In this document: one piece after another, positions 43,063 through 52,072 of the stretch
Numbering within the stretch: the first letter of the stretch is position 1
How the letters are laid out: each line of letters starts with the position of its first letter
NCBI GenBank assembly: GCA_963727285.1
Contig: CAVSFF010000001.1
Coordinates: 62,001 to 126,000, forward strand
DNA: 64,000 nucleotides
Origin: CAITWD01 sp963727285
GTDB taxonomy: Bacteria; Actinomycetota; Thermoleophilia; Miltoncostaeales; Miltoncostaeaceae
Direction: 5' to 3'
Program-made: the position numbers and the translations under genes
The notes under the pieces: model-generated
The model's database searches: none
What the model was told of the DNA's origin: nothing
Seen by the model: the letters and a program-made list of their open reading frames with translations, nothing else

Positions 43063-43950
43063 ATGGCGAGTCCAGGTCCGACGACGATCCGCACCATGCC
43101 ACGCCGCATTGCCGCGGCCCTGGTTGTGGCATGCGCCTGCGTCTCGGGCCTGGCTCCGGCCGCACCGTCACCGGCGGTGGCGACCGGGGCGTCGTGCACG
43201 GCATCGGACGCCGCCCGCGTGGCGTCGTGGTCACCGCGGATCGGATCCGCGGTGGCCTACGCCCGGTCCCGGCGCGGTGACATCTCGTTCGCGGTACGGG
43301 CCAACGCCCGCCGGTGGGACTACCGCGCCGAACACGTCGTCCCGACGGCGAGCGTGCTCAAGGCCATGTTGCTGGTCGCCTACCTCGATCAGGCCACGGT
43401 TCGCGGGCGCGCGCTGACGCGTGCCGACGGAGCGCTGCTGGTGCCGATGATCCGTCGATCCGACAACACTGCCGCGACCCGCGTGCGCGACATCGTGGGC
43501 GACCGGAGGCTTGTCGCGCTCGCGCGCGCCGTCGGGATGCGCCATTTTCGTCCCGCCGCGATCTGGGGGCTGTCACAGACCTCGGCATCCGATCAGGCCC
43601 GTTTTTTCCTGCGCATCGACACGTTCGTCGTGCCGCGCCACCGTCGTTACGCCCTGGGGCAACTGGCGTCGGTGATCTCGTCCCAGCGGTGGGGGATCGG
43701 GCGCCTCCATCTGAAGGGATGGTCGGTCTACTTCAAAGGCGGCTGGGGGACGGGCACGGGTCGGGTCGATCATCAGGTCGCCCTGCTGGTCCACGGCTGC
43801 AGCCGTGTCTCGGTCGCGATCATGACCACCGATGACGGCACCCACCCGTATGGCAAGCAGACGCTCTACGGGATGGCGGAGCGGCTGTTGGGCGGTCTGC
43901 CGGGGTTCCCGAAACCGGCATCGGGAGCGGGGAACCCTACGAACGTCTAG
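43063..43950 (+). CDS. Secreted beta-lactamase-like serine hydrolase
   Basis: 295 residues. N-terminal signal peptide (basic start then IAAALVVACACVSGLAPAAPSPAVA). Penicilloyl-serine-transferase-type motifs: S97-V-L-K100 (SxxK), S133-D-N (SxN) and K225-G-G. Spacing is shorter than in true class A beta-lactamases, and the Glu166 loop is not evident, so it could be a DD-peptidase-like or other hydrolase rather than an antibiotic-resistance enzyme. ATG 43063 has GGGAGGG upstream and a good promoter. Acts outside the membrane. Confidence 0.75.
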   Translation: MASPGPTTIRTMPRRIAAALVVACACVSGLAPAAPSPAVATGASCTASDAARVASWSPRIGSAVAYARSRRGDISFAVRANARRWDYRAEHVVPTASVLKAMLLVAYLDQATVRGRALTRADGALLVPMIRRSDNTAATRVRDIVGDRRLVALARAVGMRHFRPAAIWGLSQTSASDQARFFLRIDTFVVPRHRRYALGQLASVISSQRWGIGRLHLKGWSVYFKGGWGTGTGRVDHQVALLVHGCSRVSVAIMTTDDGTHPYGKQTLYGMAERLLGGLPGFPKPASGAGNPTNV

Positions 43951-43951
43951 T

Positions 43952-43975
43952 ACCCGGCCCTTCGTATGGCCGGGT
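43952..43975 (+). terminator. Hairpin terminator after the beta-lactamase-like gene
   Basis: Perfect 8-bp stem ACCCGGCC/GGCCGGGT with loop CTTCGTAT directly after the stop; only TTA follows, no long U-tract. Confidence 0.55.
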
Positions 43976-44024
43976 TACCCCGGAATGGCCCTGAATAGCG
44001 TGTTTCTTGCGACGAGGAAGCACT

Positions 44025-45326
44025 GTGACGGCACGTCACCCCGCGATCCCGGCGCATCTCTTCCCGACAGGGGCACACGTGAACCAGTGGCGGCACATCA
44101 TCCGACGGACCGTGATCGCGGCACTCGCGATCGTCGGCTGCCTCGCGGCCGCGGGTGTTGCCGCAGCCGCGACGCCGGCGGTGCACGACTCCGCGTGTGC
44201 CCGTCCTTCCGGGCCGAATGCGGTCCGTTGCACCGCTGTCGTGCGTGACCTGGTTCGCCGTCAGGTCACGACCACCCCGCAGGGGTACGGTCCCGCGCAG
44301 CTGCGCGCGGCCTATGGATTGACCTCGCTGTCGCTGACCAGTCCGACCACGACCCAGACCGTCGCGATCGTCGACGCATTCAGCGACCCGCACCTGGCAA
44401 GCGACGTCGCCGCATATCGCCAGCACTACGGGCTTCCGGCGTGCACCACCGCCACCAAGTGCCTGCGCATCGTCGGCCAGACCGGTTCCGCCCAGCTCCC
44501 CGACGCCAACGCCGCCTGGGGGCTCGAGACCACCCTCGACGCGGAGATGGTCTCGGCCATCTGCCCGCGGTGCCGCATCGTCGTCGTCGAGGCAAACTCC
44601 GCAACCTACGGCGACCTCGGCACCGCCGAGAACGAAGCCGTCGCGCTCGGCGCACGCGTGGTGACCAACAGCTGGGGCGGCGCCGACACCCGGCTGGACG
44701 CCACCTATGACGCCCGCTACTTCACCCACCCCGGAGTCGCGATCGTCGCATCGACCGGCGACTCCGGCTACGCGGCCGGACCGATCTACCCGTCGACCTC
44801 GCCGAATGTGATCGCCGTCGGCGGAACGACGCTCGCGGCCGCGATCGGCACGGCCCGGGGATACAGCGAGTCGGCCTGGGGCGGCGGCGGCTCCGGCTGC
44901 AGCGCCTACGAGCCGATGCCCGCGTGGCAGGCGGCGGTCCCGAGCATCGCCAGCACCTGCGGCACCCACCGCGCGGTCGCCGATGTGTCGGCGGTCGCTG
45001 ACCCGGCCACCGGGGTTGCGGTCTACGACACCTACGGATATGCAGGCTGGTACCCCGGAGCGATCGGCGGCACCAGCGTGGCCGCCCCGATCGTGGCCGG
45101 CGTGTACGCGCTTGGCGGGCACGGCTCGGGCACGGGCGTCACCGGCGCGGCCGGGCTCTACGCATCGGCGAACTCGGTCGCCCCCGCGAATGCGGTGAAG
45201 TCGGCGCTGTTCGACGTCAGCAGCGGCACCAACGGCACCTGCACCACGCTGCTTGCCTGCACGGCCGCGACCGGGTGGGACGGTCCCAGCGGACTCGGCT
45301 CTCCGAGCGGGATCTCCGGCTTCTAG
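44025..45326 (+). CDS. Secreted S53 sedolisin-family peptidase
   Basis: Serine-carboxyl peptidase, 433 residues from GTG 44025 (GAGGAAG upstream). GTG 44079 would start closer to the signal peptide (basic residues, then VIAALAIVGCLAAAGVAAAA). Catalytic residues E168 and D172 (LETTLDAE), oxyanion D246 (ASTGDSG) and nucleophile S351 (GGTSVAAP). C-terminal GWDGPSGLGSP loop is the family calcium site. No long activation prodomain is seen; only about 60 residues separate the signal peptide from the catalytic core. Probably degrades extracellular protein. Confidence 0.88.
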   Translation: MTARHPAIPAHLFPTGAHVNQWRHIIRRTVIAALAIVGCLAAAGVAAAATPAVHDSACARPSGPNAVRCTAVVRDLVRRQVTTTPQGYGPAQLRAAYGLTSLSLTSPTTTQTVAIVDAFSDPHLASDVAAYRQHYGLPACTTATKCLRIVGQTGSAQLPDANAAWGLETTLDAEMVSAICPRCRIVVVEANSATYGDLGTAENEAVALGARVVTNSWGGADTRLDATYDARYFTHPGVAIVASTGDSGYAAGPIYPSTSPNVIAVGGTTLAAAIGTARGYSESAWGGGGSGCSAYEPMPAWQAAVPSIASTCGTHRAVADVSAVADPATGVAVYDTYGYAGWYPGAIGGTSVAAPIVAGVYALGGHGSGTGVTGAAGLYASANSVAPANAVKSALFDVSSGTNGTCTTLLACTAATGWDGPSGLGSPSGISGF

Positions 45327-45332
45327 GCGCTG

Positions 45333-45348
45333 CCGCCGCGAGCGGCGG
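45333..45348 (+). terminator. Hairpin terminator after sedolisin
   Basis: CCGCCG-CGAG-CGGCGG, perfect 6-bp stem with a tetraloop, 6 bases after the stop; no U-tract. Confidence 0.4.
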
Positions 45349-45459
45349 GTGCGGGTGCGACGGGCGGAGCGTCCCTGCGCGGGCGCGTTGGTCACAATAC
45401 GGGTGCTCCGGCATGTGACGGGGTGGCCGTAAGGTCCAAACCGCATCGCAGCCCGCGAG

Positions 45460-46308
45460 GTGTCGTTGGCCGCTCGCCACCCATATCGCCGACTCGGCCT
45501 GCTCGGGACGGCACTCGTCGCCGCGGGGATCCTCGTCGCGGTGCCGATCATCCTGCGCGCCACGCGCTCGGGATCCCCACACTGTCTCGGCCCCGCGGCG
45601 GCCGGCGCCGTCTCGGTGGGTTCGGGAATCGGGTCGGGCGTACTCGCGTTGACCTCGATCCCCGGGACGGGGGATCGCGTGCCGGTCAGCGTGCAGGTCG
45701 ACGAGGGGCCGCCCGCCGTGGCCGGGCTGCAGCGGCTCTGGGTGACGTCGCCCGGCACCCCGCCGATCGTATTGGCGCGTTCCGCGGCCTCCTGCTGGTC
45801 GGGAACCGTGCCGCGTGGCGTGCTCGGCGATCTGCAGGTCCGTTCCGGGCCGGACGGCGCGCCACCCGTGCTGGCCCGGTTCGCGCTGCCGGATCCGGCG
45901 CGCTCCGGCGCCGCGCTGATCGCGCGCGCCCAGGCGGCAACCCGGCGCCTGGAGGCCTTGCGGGAAGTCACGTTGAGCCGTCGGTCGCTCGAGGTGCGCC
46001 CGACCCTGGTCGACACGCTCTACTCGGGGACGACGGTGGCATCGCGCACCGCCGGTGAGGTACAGCGGTTTGCGTGGCCCGGCTGGCGCGACGGGTTCGA
46101 GTGGATGACCCCCGGGATCCAGGCATCGGTGATCCTCGGTGAGACCCGGATCGATGGACGCCGGACGATCCGGGTCGCGGGCGCGGTCGTGCAGACGCCG
46201 CTGTGGATGGAGCTGGACATCGACCCGGGTACGGGCGTGGTTGTGGCCGACAGCATGAACGGGCCCAACCACGTCATGGCCAGTCGCTACGTCCCGATCG
46301 GCGGATAG
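45460..46308 (+). CDS. Exported protein of unknown function
   Basis: 282 residues. One N-terminal membrane helix or signal anchor (LGLLGTALVAAGILVAVPIIL) then an extracytoplasmic domain. The C-terminal half (SRRSLEVRPTLVDTLYSG ... TPLWMELDIDPGTGVVVADSM ... HVMASRYVPI) resembles the LolA/LppX-like barrel found in actinobacterial lipoproteins and CopD-associated domains; this is inference from pattern. GTG start; weak ribosome-binding site. Next to the GxGD-motif membrane protein with no gap (stop TAG then GTG). Confidence 0.6.
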   Translation: MSLAARHPYRRLGLLGTALVAAGILVAVPIILRATRSGSPHCLGPAAAGAVSVGSGIGSGVLALTSIPGTGDRVPVSVQVDEGPPAVAGLQRLWVTSPGTPPIVLARSAASCWSGTVPRGVLGDLQVRSGPDGAPPVLARFALPDPARSGAALIARAQAATRRLEALREVTLSRRSLEVRPTLVDTLYSGTTVASRTAGEVQRFAWPGWRDGFEWMTPGIQASVILGETRIDGRRTIRVAGAVVQTPLWMELDIDPGTGVVVADSMNGPNHVMASRYVPIGG

Positions 46309-47100
46309 GTGCCGACCCTCCCGTTCTGGTGTTCGATCGTCGTCCTGTCGATCATCCAAGGGGCGCTCGTGGCGGTGCCGGGGACCTGGCCGTGGGCCCG
46401 GCAGCACCTGATCCGCTTCCGATCGGGGTGGTGGGCCGTCATCCCGGTTGCCTCGCTTGTCGGCGTGGCATTCGGGCTGTTGCGTGTCGCCGACGCGCCG
46501 CAGGGTCTGACGTACCTCGCCCTGGTGGCGGTCCCGGTCTTGGCCGGCGCCGCGCTCGGATGGGCGATGCGCGGCGCCCGCCCATGGCTCGCGGCCGCCG
46601 CCGCCCCGCTCTTCGCGGTGGCGTGGGCGTGGCCCGCCACCCTCGGCGGGGACACCGCCGCACTCGCGCTGACGGCACTGTCGTGCGTCGCGCTCGGTGT
46701 CCTGCTCGTGGCGCTGGCCCCGGCGACGCTGATCCGCGCGGGCATCGTGATCCTGGCGGTTGCAGACGTGATCCTGGTCGCCTCCGACCTGCTCCAGCAC
46801 CCGAATTCCGCCCTTGTCGCCGCCCATCCGATCGCCCAGCTCCCGCGCTTGCAGTCTGTCCAATTCGGGTCGGCGATCATGGGATTCGGCGATCTCTTGG
46901 CCGCCGGGGTCGTCGGCGCGCTGTTCGCGGGCACCCCCCAGAACCAGCGCCGGGCCGCCGTCGTGATCGTCGCGCTTGCCCTGATCGGCGATCTCGCCTT
47001 TCTGCGTATCAGCGAGTTCCCGGCCACGGTGCCCGTTGCGGTCGGGATGCTGCTCGTCGACCTGTGGGGCCGGCGGGCCGGATCGGTAACATCTTTGTAA
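46309..47100 (+). CDS. Polytopic membrane protein with a GxGD motif (possible presenilin-like protease)
   Basis: 263 residues, about nine hydrophobic segments. One helix carries acidic residues (VILAVADVILVASD) and a later one has MGFGDLLAAGVVGALF. An intramembrane Asp pair with GxGD in the second helix is the hallmark of presenilin/signal-peptide-peptidase aspartyl proteases. The third motif (PAL) is only loosely matched by PATVPVAVGML. Annotation as a protease is tentative; it could be an unrelated membrane protein. GTG directly after the upstream stop. Confidence 0.55.
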   Translation: MPTLPFWCSIVVLSIIQGALVAVPGTWPWARQHLIRFRSGWWAVIPVASLVGVAFGLLRVADAPQGLTYLALVAVPVLAGAALGWAMRGARPWLAAAAAPLFAVAWAWPATLGGDTAALALTALSCVALGVLLVALAPATLIRAGIVILAVADVILVASDLLQHPNSALVAAHPIAQLPRLQSVQFGSAIMGFGDLLAAGVVGALFAGTPQNQRRAAVVIVALALIGDLAFLRISEFPATVPVAVGMLLVDLWGRRAGSVTSL

Positions 47101-47117
47101 CACCCGAGGGGGCGACG

Positions 47118-47423
47118 ATGAGCAAGCGCAACGACCCGCACCTGCGGCGGGCGGGCGATCCCGACGATCATGATGCCGAACGCGCGGCGCTCCGCCACGA
47201 GATGGGGATGGGGGCGGTCCGGGTGCCGCTTCCGATCGACGTCGATCGCGTGATGCACGGTGATGCGCCCGATCCCACGGACGGCGTCTCACGCGGGGAG
47301 CCGCTGATGGACCTGATCGCCCATCAAAAGCCGCCGGTTGAGACCCACTTCGTGGACGGGGCGCTCGACGAACACGCGCGACACCAGCGTGAGACCGCGC
47401 CGGAGGACGACCTCAGCGCGTAG
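47118..47423 (+). CDS. Small acidic hydrophilic protein
   Basis: 101 residues, rich in Asp, Glu, His and Arg, probably disordered (MSKRNDPHLRRAGDPDDHDAE). No domain recognised. ATG 47118 is preceded by GAGGGGG. A TAACAT -10-like element is at 47087-47092. Its 3' end overlaps the convergent fabF gene by 11 bases. Confidence 0.55.
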   Translation: MSKRNDPHLRRAGDPDDHDAERAALRHEMGMGAVRVPLPIDVDRVMHGDAPDPTDGVSRGEPLMDLIAHQKPPVETHFVDGALDEHARHQRETAPEDDLSA

Positions 47424-48675
47424 CGGCGGCCGCCTCCGGTGCGCGAAGCACCAGGCAGGCGTTGTGACCCCCGAACCCGAACGAGTTCGACATCGCCGCG
47501 TCGAGCGTCGCCGGCTCCGCGGACCGAATGTGCCGGAGCGCGATCGCCGGGTCGGGCGCATCCAGATTGGCGGTCGGCGGCAGCGTCTGGCGCTGGAGCG
47601 CGAGCGCGGTGACGAGCGCCTCGACGGCGCCCGCCGCCCCGAGAGGATGGCCGATCGCGGCCTTGGTGGACGACACCGGGGTGGCGCCGAGCCCGGCGGC
47701 CACCAGTGCGTGCGCCTCGGCGATGTCGCCGGCCGGGGTGGCGGTCGCGTGGGCGTTGATGTAGCCCACCGTGGCGGGGGTGATACCGGCGTCCTCGAGG
47801 GCCAGGGCGATGGCCCGCCGCGCCCCGGTGCCGTCAGGGTCCGGGTCGGTGAGGTGGGCGGCGTCGCACGTCTGGCCGAAGCCGGAGATCTCGGCGTAGA
47901 TCGTCGCCCCGCGGCGCAGGGCGTGCTCACGCTCCTCGAGCACGAGGACGGCGCCCGCCTCCGCCATCACGAAGCCGTCGCGGTCGGCATCGAACGGGCG
48001 TGAGGCCTCCGCGGCGGAGCGGTCGCTGCGGCTCAGGGCTCCGAGCTTGCGGTACCCGGCGATCAGCAGCGGAACGAGCGGTGCCTCGGCCCCGCCGGCC
48101 AGGACGAGGTCGGCGCGGCCCTGCAGGATCCAGTCACGCCCGAGTCCGATGGCGTCGGTTCCGGCTGCGCAGGCGGTGCCGGTGACCGAGGTGGGCCCCC
48201 GCACGCCGAAGGTCCGCGCCACGGCCGCGAGTGCCCCGTTGGTCAGCCCCAGCGGGATGGCCAACGGGCCGACGCGGTCAAGCCCTTGCGTCCATTCCGC
48301 CCGGCTGGCGACTTCGAGGGTGTGCGCTCCTCCGTGGACGCATCCGATGACCGCGCCCAGGCGGTCGGCCGGCACGCGGTGGTCGCCGGCGTCCGAGAGC
48401 GCCGCGGCCGTCGCCAGCGTCGCCAGGTGTCCGACGCGGTCCATGCGTCGGAACTCACGCGCGCCGAGCAGGTCGCGGGCCTCGTCGTCGGCGTCGGCCA
48501 CCCGGAACACCGTGACCGGACCGAGGCCCTCAATCTCGACGCGGGTGGCGCCGGAGTGCCCGTCCAGCAGCGCGGACCACACGCGGTCGATGTCGGATCC
48601 CAGTGGACTGGCGATGCCGAGGCCAGTGATGACGACGCGAGGGGGCACGACGACCATGTTGCCAGGATTGACCAT
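47413..48675 (-). CDS. fabF: 3-oxoacyl-[acyl-carrier-protein] synthase II
   Basis: Condensing enzyme of fatty-acid elongation, about 420 residues. Thiolase fold with catalytic Cys in GTACAAGTD, His in NAHATAT, His in GHPLGAAG and the C-terminal SNSFGFGGHNA loop. VVITGLGIASPLG is the N-terminal signature. ATG 48675 or ATG 48657 could be the start; no clear ribosome-binding site for either. No acpP or fabD neighbours are present here, so it is a stand-alone paralogue or a specialised synthase. Confidence 0.92.
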   Translation of the reverse strand: MVNPGNMVVVPPRVVITGLGIASPLGSDIDRVWSALLDGHSGATRVEIEGLGPVTVFRVADADDEARDLLGAREFRRMDRVGHLATLATAAALSDAGDHRVPADRLGAVIGCVHGGAHTLEVASRAEWTQGLDRVGPLAIPLGLTNGALAAVARTFGVRGPTSVTGTACAAGTDAIGLGRDWILQGRADLVLAGGAEAPLVPLLIAGYRKLGALSRSDRSAAEASRPFDADRDGFVMAEAGAVLVLEEREHALRRGATIYAEISGFGQTCDAAHLTDPDPDGTGARRAIALALEDAGITPATVGYINAHATATPAGDIAEAHALVAAGLGATPVSSTKAAIGHPLGAAGAVEALVTALALQRQTLPPTANLDAPDPAIALRHIRSAEPATLDAAMSNSFGFGGHNACLVLRAPEAAAATR

Positions 48676-49117
48676 CGTCGGGACCGAGGTCGGGAGGGTT
48701 GCGGATATCGGGGTCGCAATCCAGCGACCCCGATCCCGCGGCGGCAGTTTCCTGTCAGCGACCGTGAGGTCGAGCCAGGGTGGGGGCGATCGCCCGCCGA
48801 CTGCTCACCTGTTGTCTGTACTCGCGCACAGACTCATACCTACCAGTGTCGAGGCATCTCCGAACTCCATTCATGGACATGTCCTGTTCCGCCGACTCAT
48901 GCGCTCCGCCGAATCCATTCGTGACGCCTGCGCAAGCGCAGACGCTGGATTGCGTGAGATACGGCACCCCGAGACTAAACGCAGCATCGGCCGATGTGTG
49001 AAACAGATCGTGCAAATTGCACGGGGCGTTCCGTGCGCCACCAGCCCGAACGCCGAATCCGAACGGGGATCGGCGCGTCGGGCAGGGGCCTGCGGGGTCC
49101 GCCTCTAATATTGGTTC
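48676..49117. other. Long intergenic region, possible tiny minus-strand gene
   Basis: 440 bases between fabF and the MFS gene, visibly less GC-rich than the surroundings. A 41-codon frame on the minus strand (48755-48880) starts MSMNGVRRCLDTGRY after GGAACAGGAC and ends before fabF. It is Arg-rich and could be a small protein or chance. CGCCTGCGCAAGCGCAGACG near 48930 is a local GCGC inverted repeat. Nothing else recognised. Confidence 0.3.
49106..49111 (+). promoter_or_regulatory. -10 element for the MFS gene (leaderless)
   Basis: TAATAT ends 6 bases before GTG 49118, so the transcript probably starts at the start codon. No -35 recognised. Confidence 0.45.
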
Positions 49118-50371
49118 GTGCGCCTCAATGCCGCCATGTTCCTGATGAGCTGCGCGGTACTTGTGATCGCTCCGATGATTCCGTCGATCCAGCAATCGCG
49201 CGGGTTTCCTGTCGCCAGCCTCGGCATCATCGCCGGGGTCACGCTTCTGGTCGGCGTTGCCGCGGAGCTGTTCCTCGGGCCGCAAGCCGATCGCGGATAC
49301 GAACGCCCACTGCTGATCGGGAGCGTGGTGGTGGCCGCCGTGAGCCTGATCGGTTCGGGCGCGGCGGACTCGGTGGTCCTCCTGACGATGTGGCGTGCCC
49401 TGGCGGGAGTCGCATACGGGATGTTCGTGCCCGCCGCCTCGGCGATCGTCATCAGAAGCAGCCCGCAGGGGGTCGGCGAACGACTCGCGCGCCTCCAGGT
49501 GGCGGAGTACGCGGGGTTCGCGGCCGGGCCGTTCCTGGGCGCCTTGTTGCTCGCACAGATCGGCAGCACGCACGGGCTGGAGCTCGCGGGGCTCGTGTCT
49601 CTGGCGCTGATCCCGGTCGTGATGTCGGTCCCGGTACCGCGGCGCGTCGCCGTTCCCGCCGCGCCCGCGGTCGAGTCCACCACCTCGCCGGACACGGCGT
49701 CGGGTGGTGACGCGGTACCGCCGCCGCGTCCGTCCGGACTCGCGTTCAGCCTCTTGCGACACCGCGCCGTGTGGGTGGCCGTGATTCTCTCTGTGGCGGT
49801 GACCGCACCGGTCGGCACCTATGCGGCGATGTGGTCGCGGTTTCTGGCGGACCGCGGCGCCACCGGCTTCGTGATCGCCGTCAGCCTCGGCCTGTTCACC
49901 TTGCCGTTTCTCATCATCGCGCCGATCGCCGGCCGCTTCGTGGACCGGGTCGGTCCACTGCGGGGGGCCGTGTGGGGCACGGTGATCGTGGCCTTCGTGG
50001 TGTTTGCCTACGGAGTGATCGGATCACTCGTCGTAATCATCGCGGTGAGCCTGGTCGAGTCCGCGGGCCAGGCGCTCGCCGGACCCGGGACCGCCGCGGC
50101 GATGGCCCGGGCCGCCGGACCCGAACGGGCCGGGGCGGGACAGGGGCTCTCGCGCGGCTTCGGGTTTCTGGCGGCGGGCCTGACGTCGTTTGCCGCCGGT
50201 CCGGTCTATGCCGATTGGGGTGCCCGGGCGCTTTTCGGCGCGACCGCCGCGATGATGATCGTCCTCGCGGTGATCGGGTGGTTTGCCGCCCTGCGCTGGG
50301 CGCCCGAGTTCGACGATCCGCTCGACGTCGAGCCTGCCGTCGGGGAGTACGTCACCACCCCGGCGGAGTGA
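49118..50371 (+). CDS. Major facilitator superfamily transporter
   Basis: 417 residues, 12 membrane helices in two halves with a central hydrophilic loop (about residues 180-205, VESTTSPDTASGGD). The loop 2-3 motif appears as GPQADRGYERP, and a second half-motif as GRFVDRVGP. Drug or metabolite exporter type; substrate unknown. GTG 49118 follows TAATAT by 6 bases with no SD. Confidence 0.87.
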   Translation: MRLNAAMFLMSCAVLVIAPMIPSIQQSRGFPVASLGIIAGVTLLVGVAAELFLGPQADRGYERPLLIGSVVVAAVSLIGSGAADSVVLLTMWRALAGVAYGMFVPAASAIVIRSSPQGVGERLARLQVAEYAGFAAGPFLGALLLAQIGSTHGLELAGLVSLALIPVVMSVPVPRRVAVPAAPAVESTTSPDTASGGDAVPPPRPSGLAFSLLRHRAVWVAVILSVAVTAPVGTYAAMWSRFLADRGATGFVIAVSLGLFTLPFLIIAPIAGRFVDRVGPLRGAVWGTVIVAFVVFAYGVIGSLVVIIAVSLVESAGQALAGPGTAAAMARAAGPERAGAGQGLSRGFGFLAAGLTSFAAGPVYADWGARALFGATAAMMIVLAVIGWFAALRWAPEFDDPLDVEPAVGEYVTTPAE

Positions 50372-50776
50372 TCACGCTCCTGCCGGTGGACCGTCGGCGG
50401 TCGGGACCGCCGTACGCCGACGCGCGATGAAGCGCCACAGCAGACGCCATCCGAGCAGTCCGAGCGCGAGAAAGCCCGTCGCCACGAGGATGAAGGCGAT
50501 CGGCGTCGCCCGCCCGAACACGAGACCGCGCAGCGTCAGGCCGACGATGACGGTCGACACCCAGGCGGTGAGCCCTGCCCGCCACCCGGTCGGGGGCACG
50601 GCACGCCAGATCGCCAGCCAGCCGATGCCGAGGCCGATCAGAAACGGCGCGGCGACCACGGCGATGCCGGCCGCCGCCTCTCCCTCGGAATGGCTCTGAC
50701 GGCCCAACGCGACAAAGCCCACGACAACGACCACGTCGATGCAGAGGGCGGTGAGCCGACGGCGCATCCGGCTCAC
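50372..50776 (-). CDS. DUF3054 membrane protein
   Basis: 134 residues, four membrane helices. Family pattern: D in the first helix followed by FVALGRQSH, APFLIGLGIGWL, a WVSTVIVGLTLRG helix and GWRLLWR at the end. Function unknown; common in actinobacteria. GTG overlaps the stop of the upstream LLM oxidoreductase gene, forming a two-gene operon. Confidence 0.8.
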   Translation of the reverse strand: MSRMRRRLTALCIDVVVVVGFVALGRQSHSEGEAAAGIAVVAAPFLIGLGIGWLAIWRAVPPTGWRAGLTAWVSTVIVGLTLRGLVFGRATPIAFILVATGFLALGLLGWRLLWRFIARRRTAVPTADGPPAGA

Positions 50777-51915
50777 CCGGCCGTCGGAGGGGAGATCGTG
50801 GCCGCCGCGGACCTCAGTCCCCGGGCGATGTCGAGGTTCCGGGCTCCGACCCGCGGCGCGAGCGCCGGGTCGGCGGCCGCCGTCATGTTCGTGAGGTTGA
50901 AGACCTCACATCCTTGCCGGATGAACGGATCCAGACGCGCCACGACGTCGTCCGGCGTTCCCCAGGTGTAGTAGGTCCTGAGCACCTCGTCCGGAATCGC
51001 CCGCGCAGCGGCAAGGGCCACCTCTCGGGACAGCTCGGTCGGCACGAAGTCGAGGAGCCCCCAGCGCGAGGCGAGCGGGTGCTCGGCCCCGGCGGCCTCA
51101 AACAGCGATGCCGGTGCGGTCAGGGCGACCAGGCGAAGCGCCAGCGAATCGAGCGCCCGTTCGGCAGTGTCCCGGTCCTCGTCGCAGACGACCCAGACGT
51201 AGAGCCCGGGCCGGACCGCATCGACAGGGCGATCGGCCGCCGCGCTGGAGGCCCGGATCTTCGCGAGCAGTCGGCCGTACTCACCCGCGTCGGTGAGAAT
51301 CGGCATCCATCCGTCGGCGAGTCGACCGACCGCGTCGAGCACGCGCGGGCGGTGGGCCGGGACCCAAATCTCCGGATGGTGCCCGTCATAGGGGCCGAGG
51401 CCCAACACCGCCTGGTGCAGCTGGGTGAACTCACCGGAGAAATCCACCGGATCGGTCGTCGACCACAGCAGTCGGATGACCTCCAGGGCTTCGATCAGGC
51501 GCGAGGCTGTCCGGGTGTACGGAAGGCCGTACGGGACGATGTTCTCGGCCTCCCCGACACCAAGCCCGAGGCGGACGCGGCCGTGGCTCATGTGGTTCAA
51601 CGTCGCGAAGGTCTGGGCGATGACGGCCGGGTGGCGGCGGATCGCGTCGGTGACACCGGTGCCGACGATCATGCGCTCGGTATGGGTGACGACGGCCCCC
51701 ATCAGCGGACCCGTGTCCAGAAACGTGTGCGGCGACGGCTCGGTCGCGGCTTGCGGAAACAGATCCTGCGTCCAGACGCTGGGCGGGTACCAGTGGAGGA
51801 AGTGGTCGGCGAACCACATCGCCTCGAACCCGTTGTCCTCGAGCGCCTTGGCCATCGGGATGAGCGCATCGACCGGGGGCCGGGTAATGCCCGAGACGCC
51901 AACTTCGATCTGCAC
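50773..51915 (-). CDS. LLM-class (luciferase-like) F420- or flavin-dependent oxidoreductase
   Basis: 380 residues, TIM-barrel luciferase-like monooxygenase family. Recognisable segments: ALEDNGFEAMWFADHF, NHMSHGRVRLGLGVGEAENI, and RPRVLDAVGRLADGWMPI. Actinobacterial members usually use coenzyme F420, but the cofactor cannot be proven here. GTG 51915 follows AAGGAG at good spacing. Divergent from the glutathione-transferase-like gene across 157 bases. Confidence 0.87.
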   Translation of the reverse strand: MQIEVGVSGITRPPVDALIPMAKALEDNGFEAMWFADHFLHWYPPSVWTQDLFPQAATEPSPHTFLDTGPLMGAVVTHTERMIVGTGVTDAIRRHPAVIAQTFATLNHMSHGRVRLGLGVGEAENIVPYGLPYTRTASRLIEALEVIRLLWSTTDPVDFSGEFTQLHQAVLGLGPYDGHHPEIWVPAHRPRVLDAVGRLADGWMPILTDAGEYGRLLAKIRASSAAADRPVDAVRPGLYVWVVCDEDRDTAERALDSLALRLVALTAPASLFEAAGAEHPLASRWGLLDFVPTELSREVALAAARAIPDEVLRTYYTWGTPDDVVARLDPFIRQGCEVFNLTNMTAAADPALAPRVGARNLDIARGLRSAAATISPPTAG

Positions 51916-52072
51916 GACTGCTCCTTGACGGGTAGAACGGCGGGCATCGGCGAAGGCGGTGGATCGTCGCCACGGCAAGGCTAGCGCCCCGGCGGCGCGG
52001 AGCGGTTGACCCGGCGCGGCCGCAAACGACCTGTGAAGATGAAGGCTCGATCACGGACGAGCCGGAGCGTCG

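Noticed and set aside
43063..43950. True class A beta-lactamase (resistance gene)
   Set aside because: Motif spacing is too short and the Omega-loop Glu is not visible, so only 'beta-lactamase-like' is supported.
43947..46016. Long minus-strand frame across the sedolisin gene
   Set aside because: Sedolisin catalytic motifs fix the plus strand as coding; the opposite frame is Arg-rich noise.
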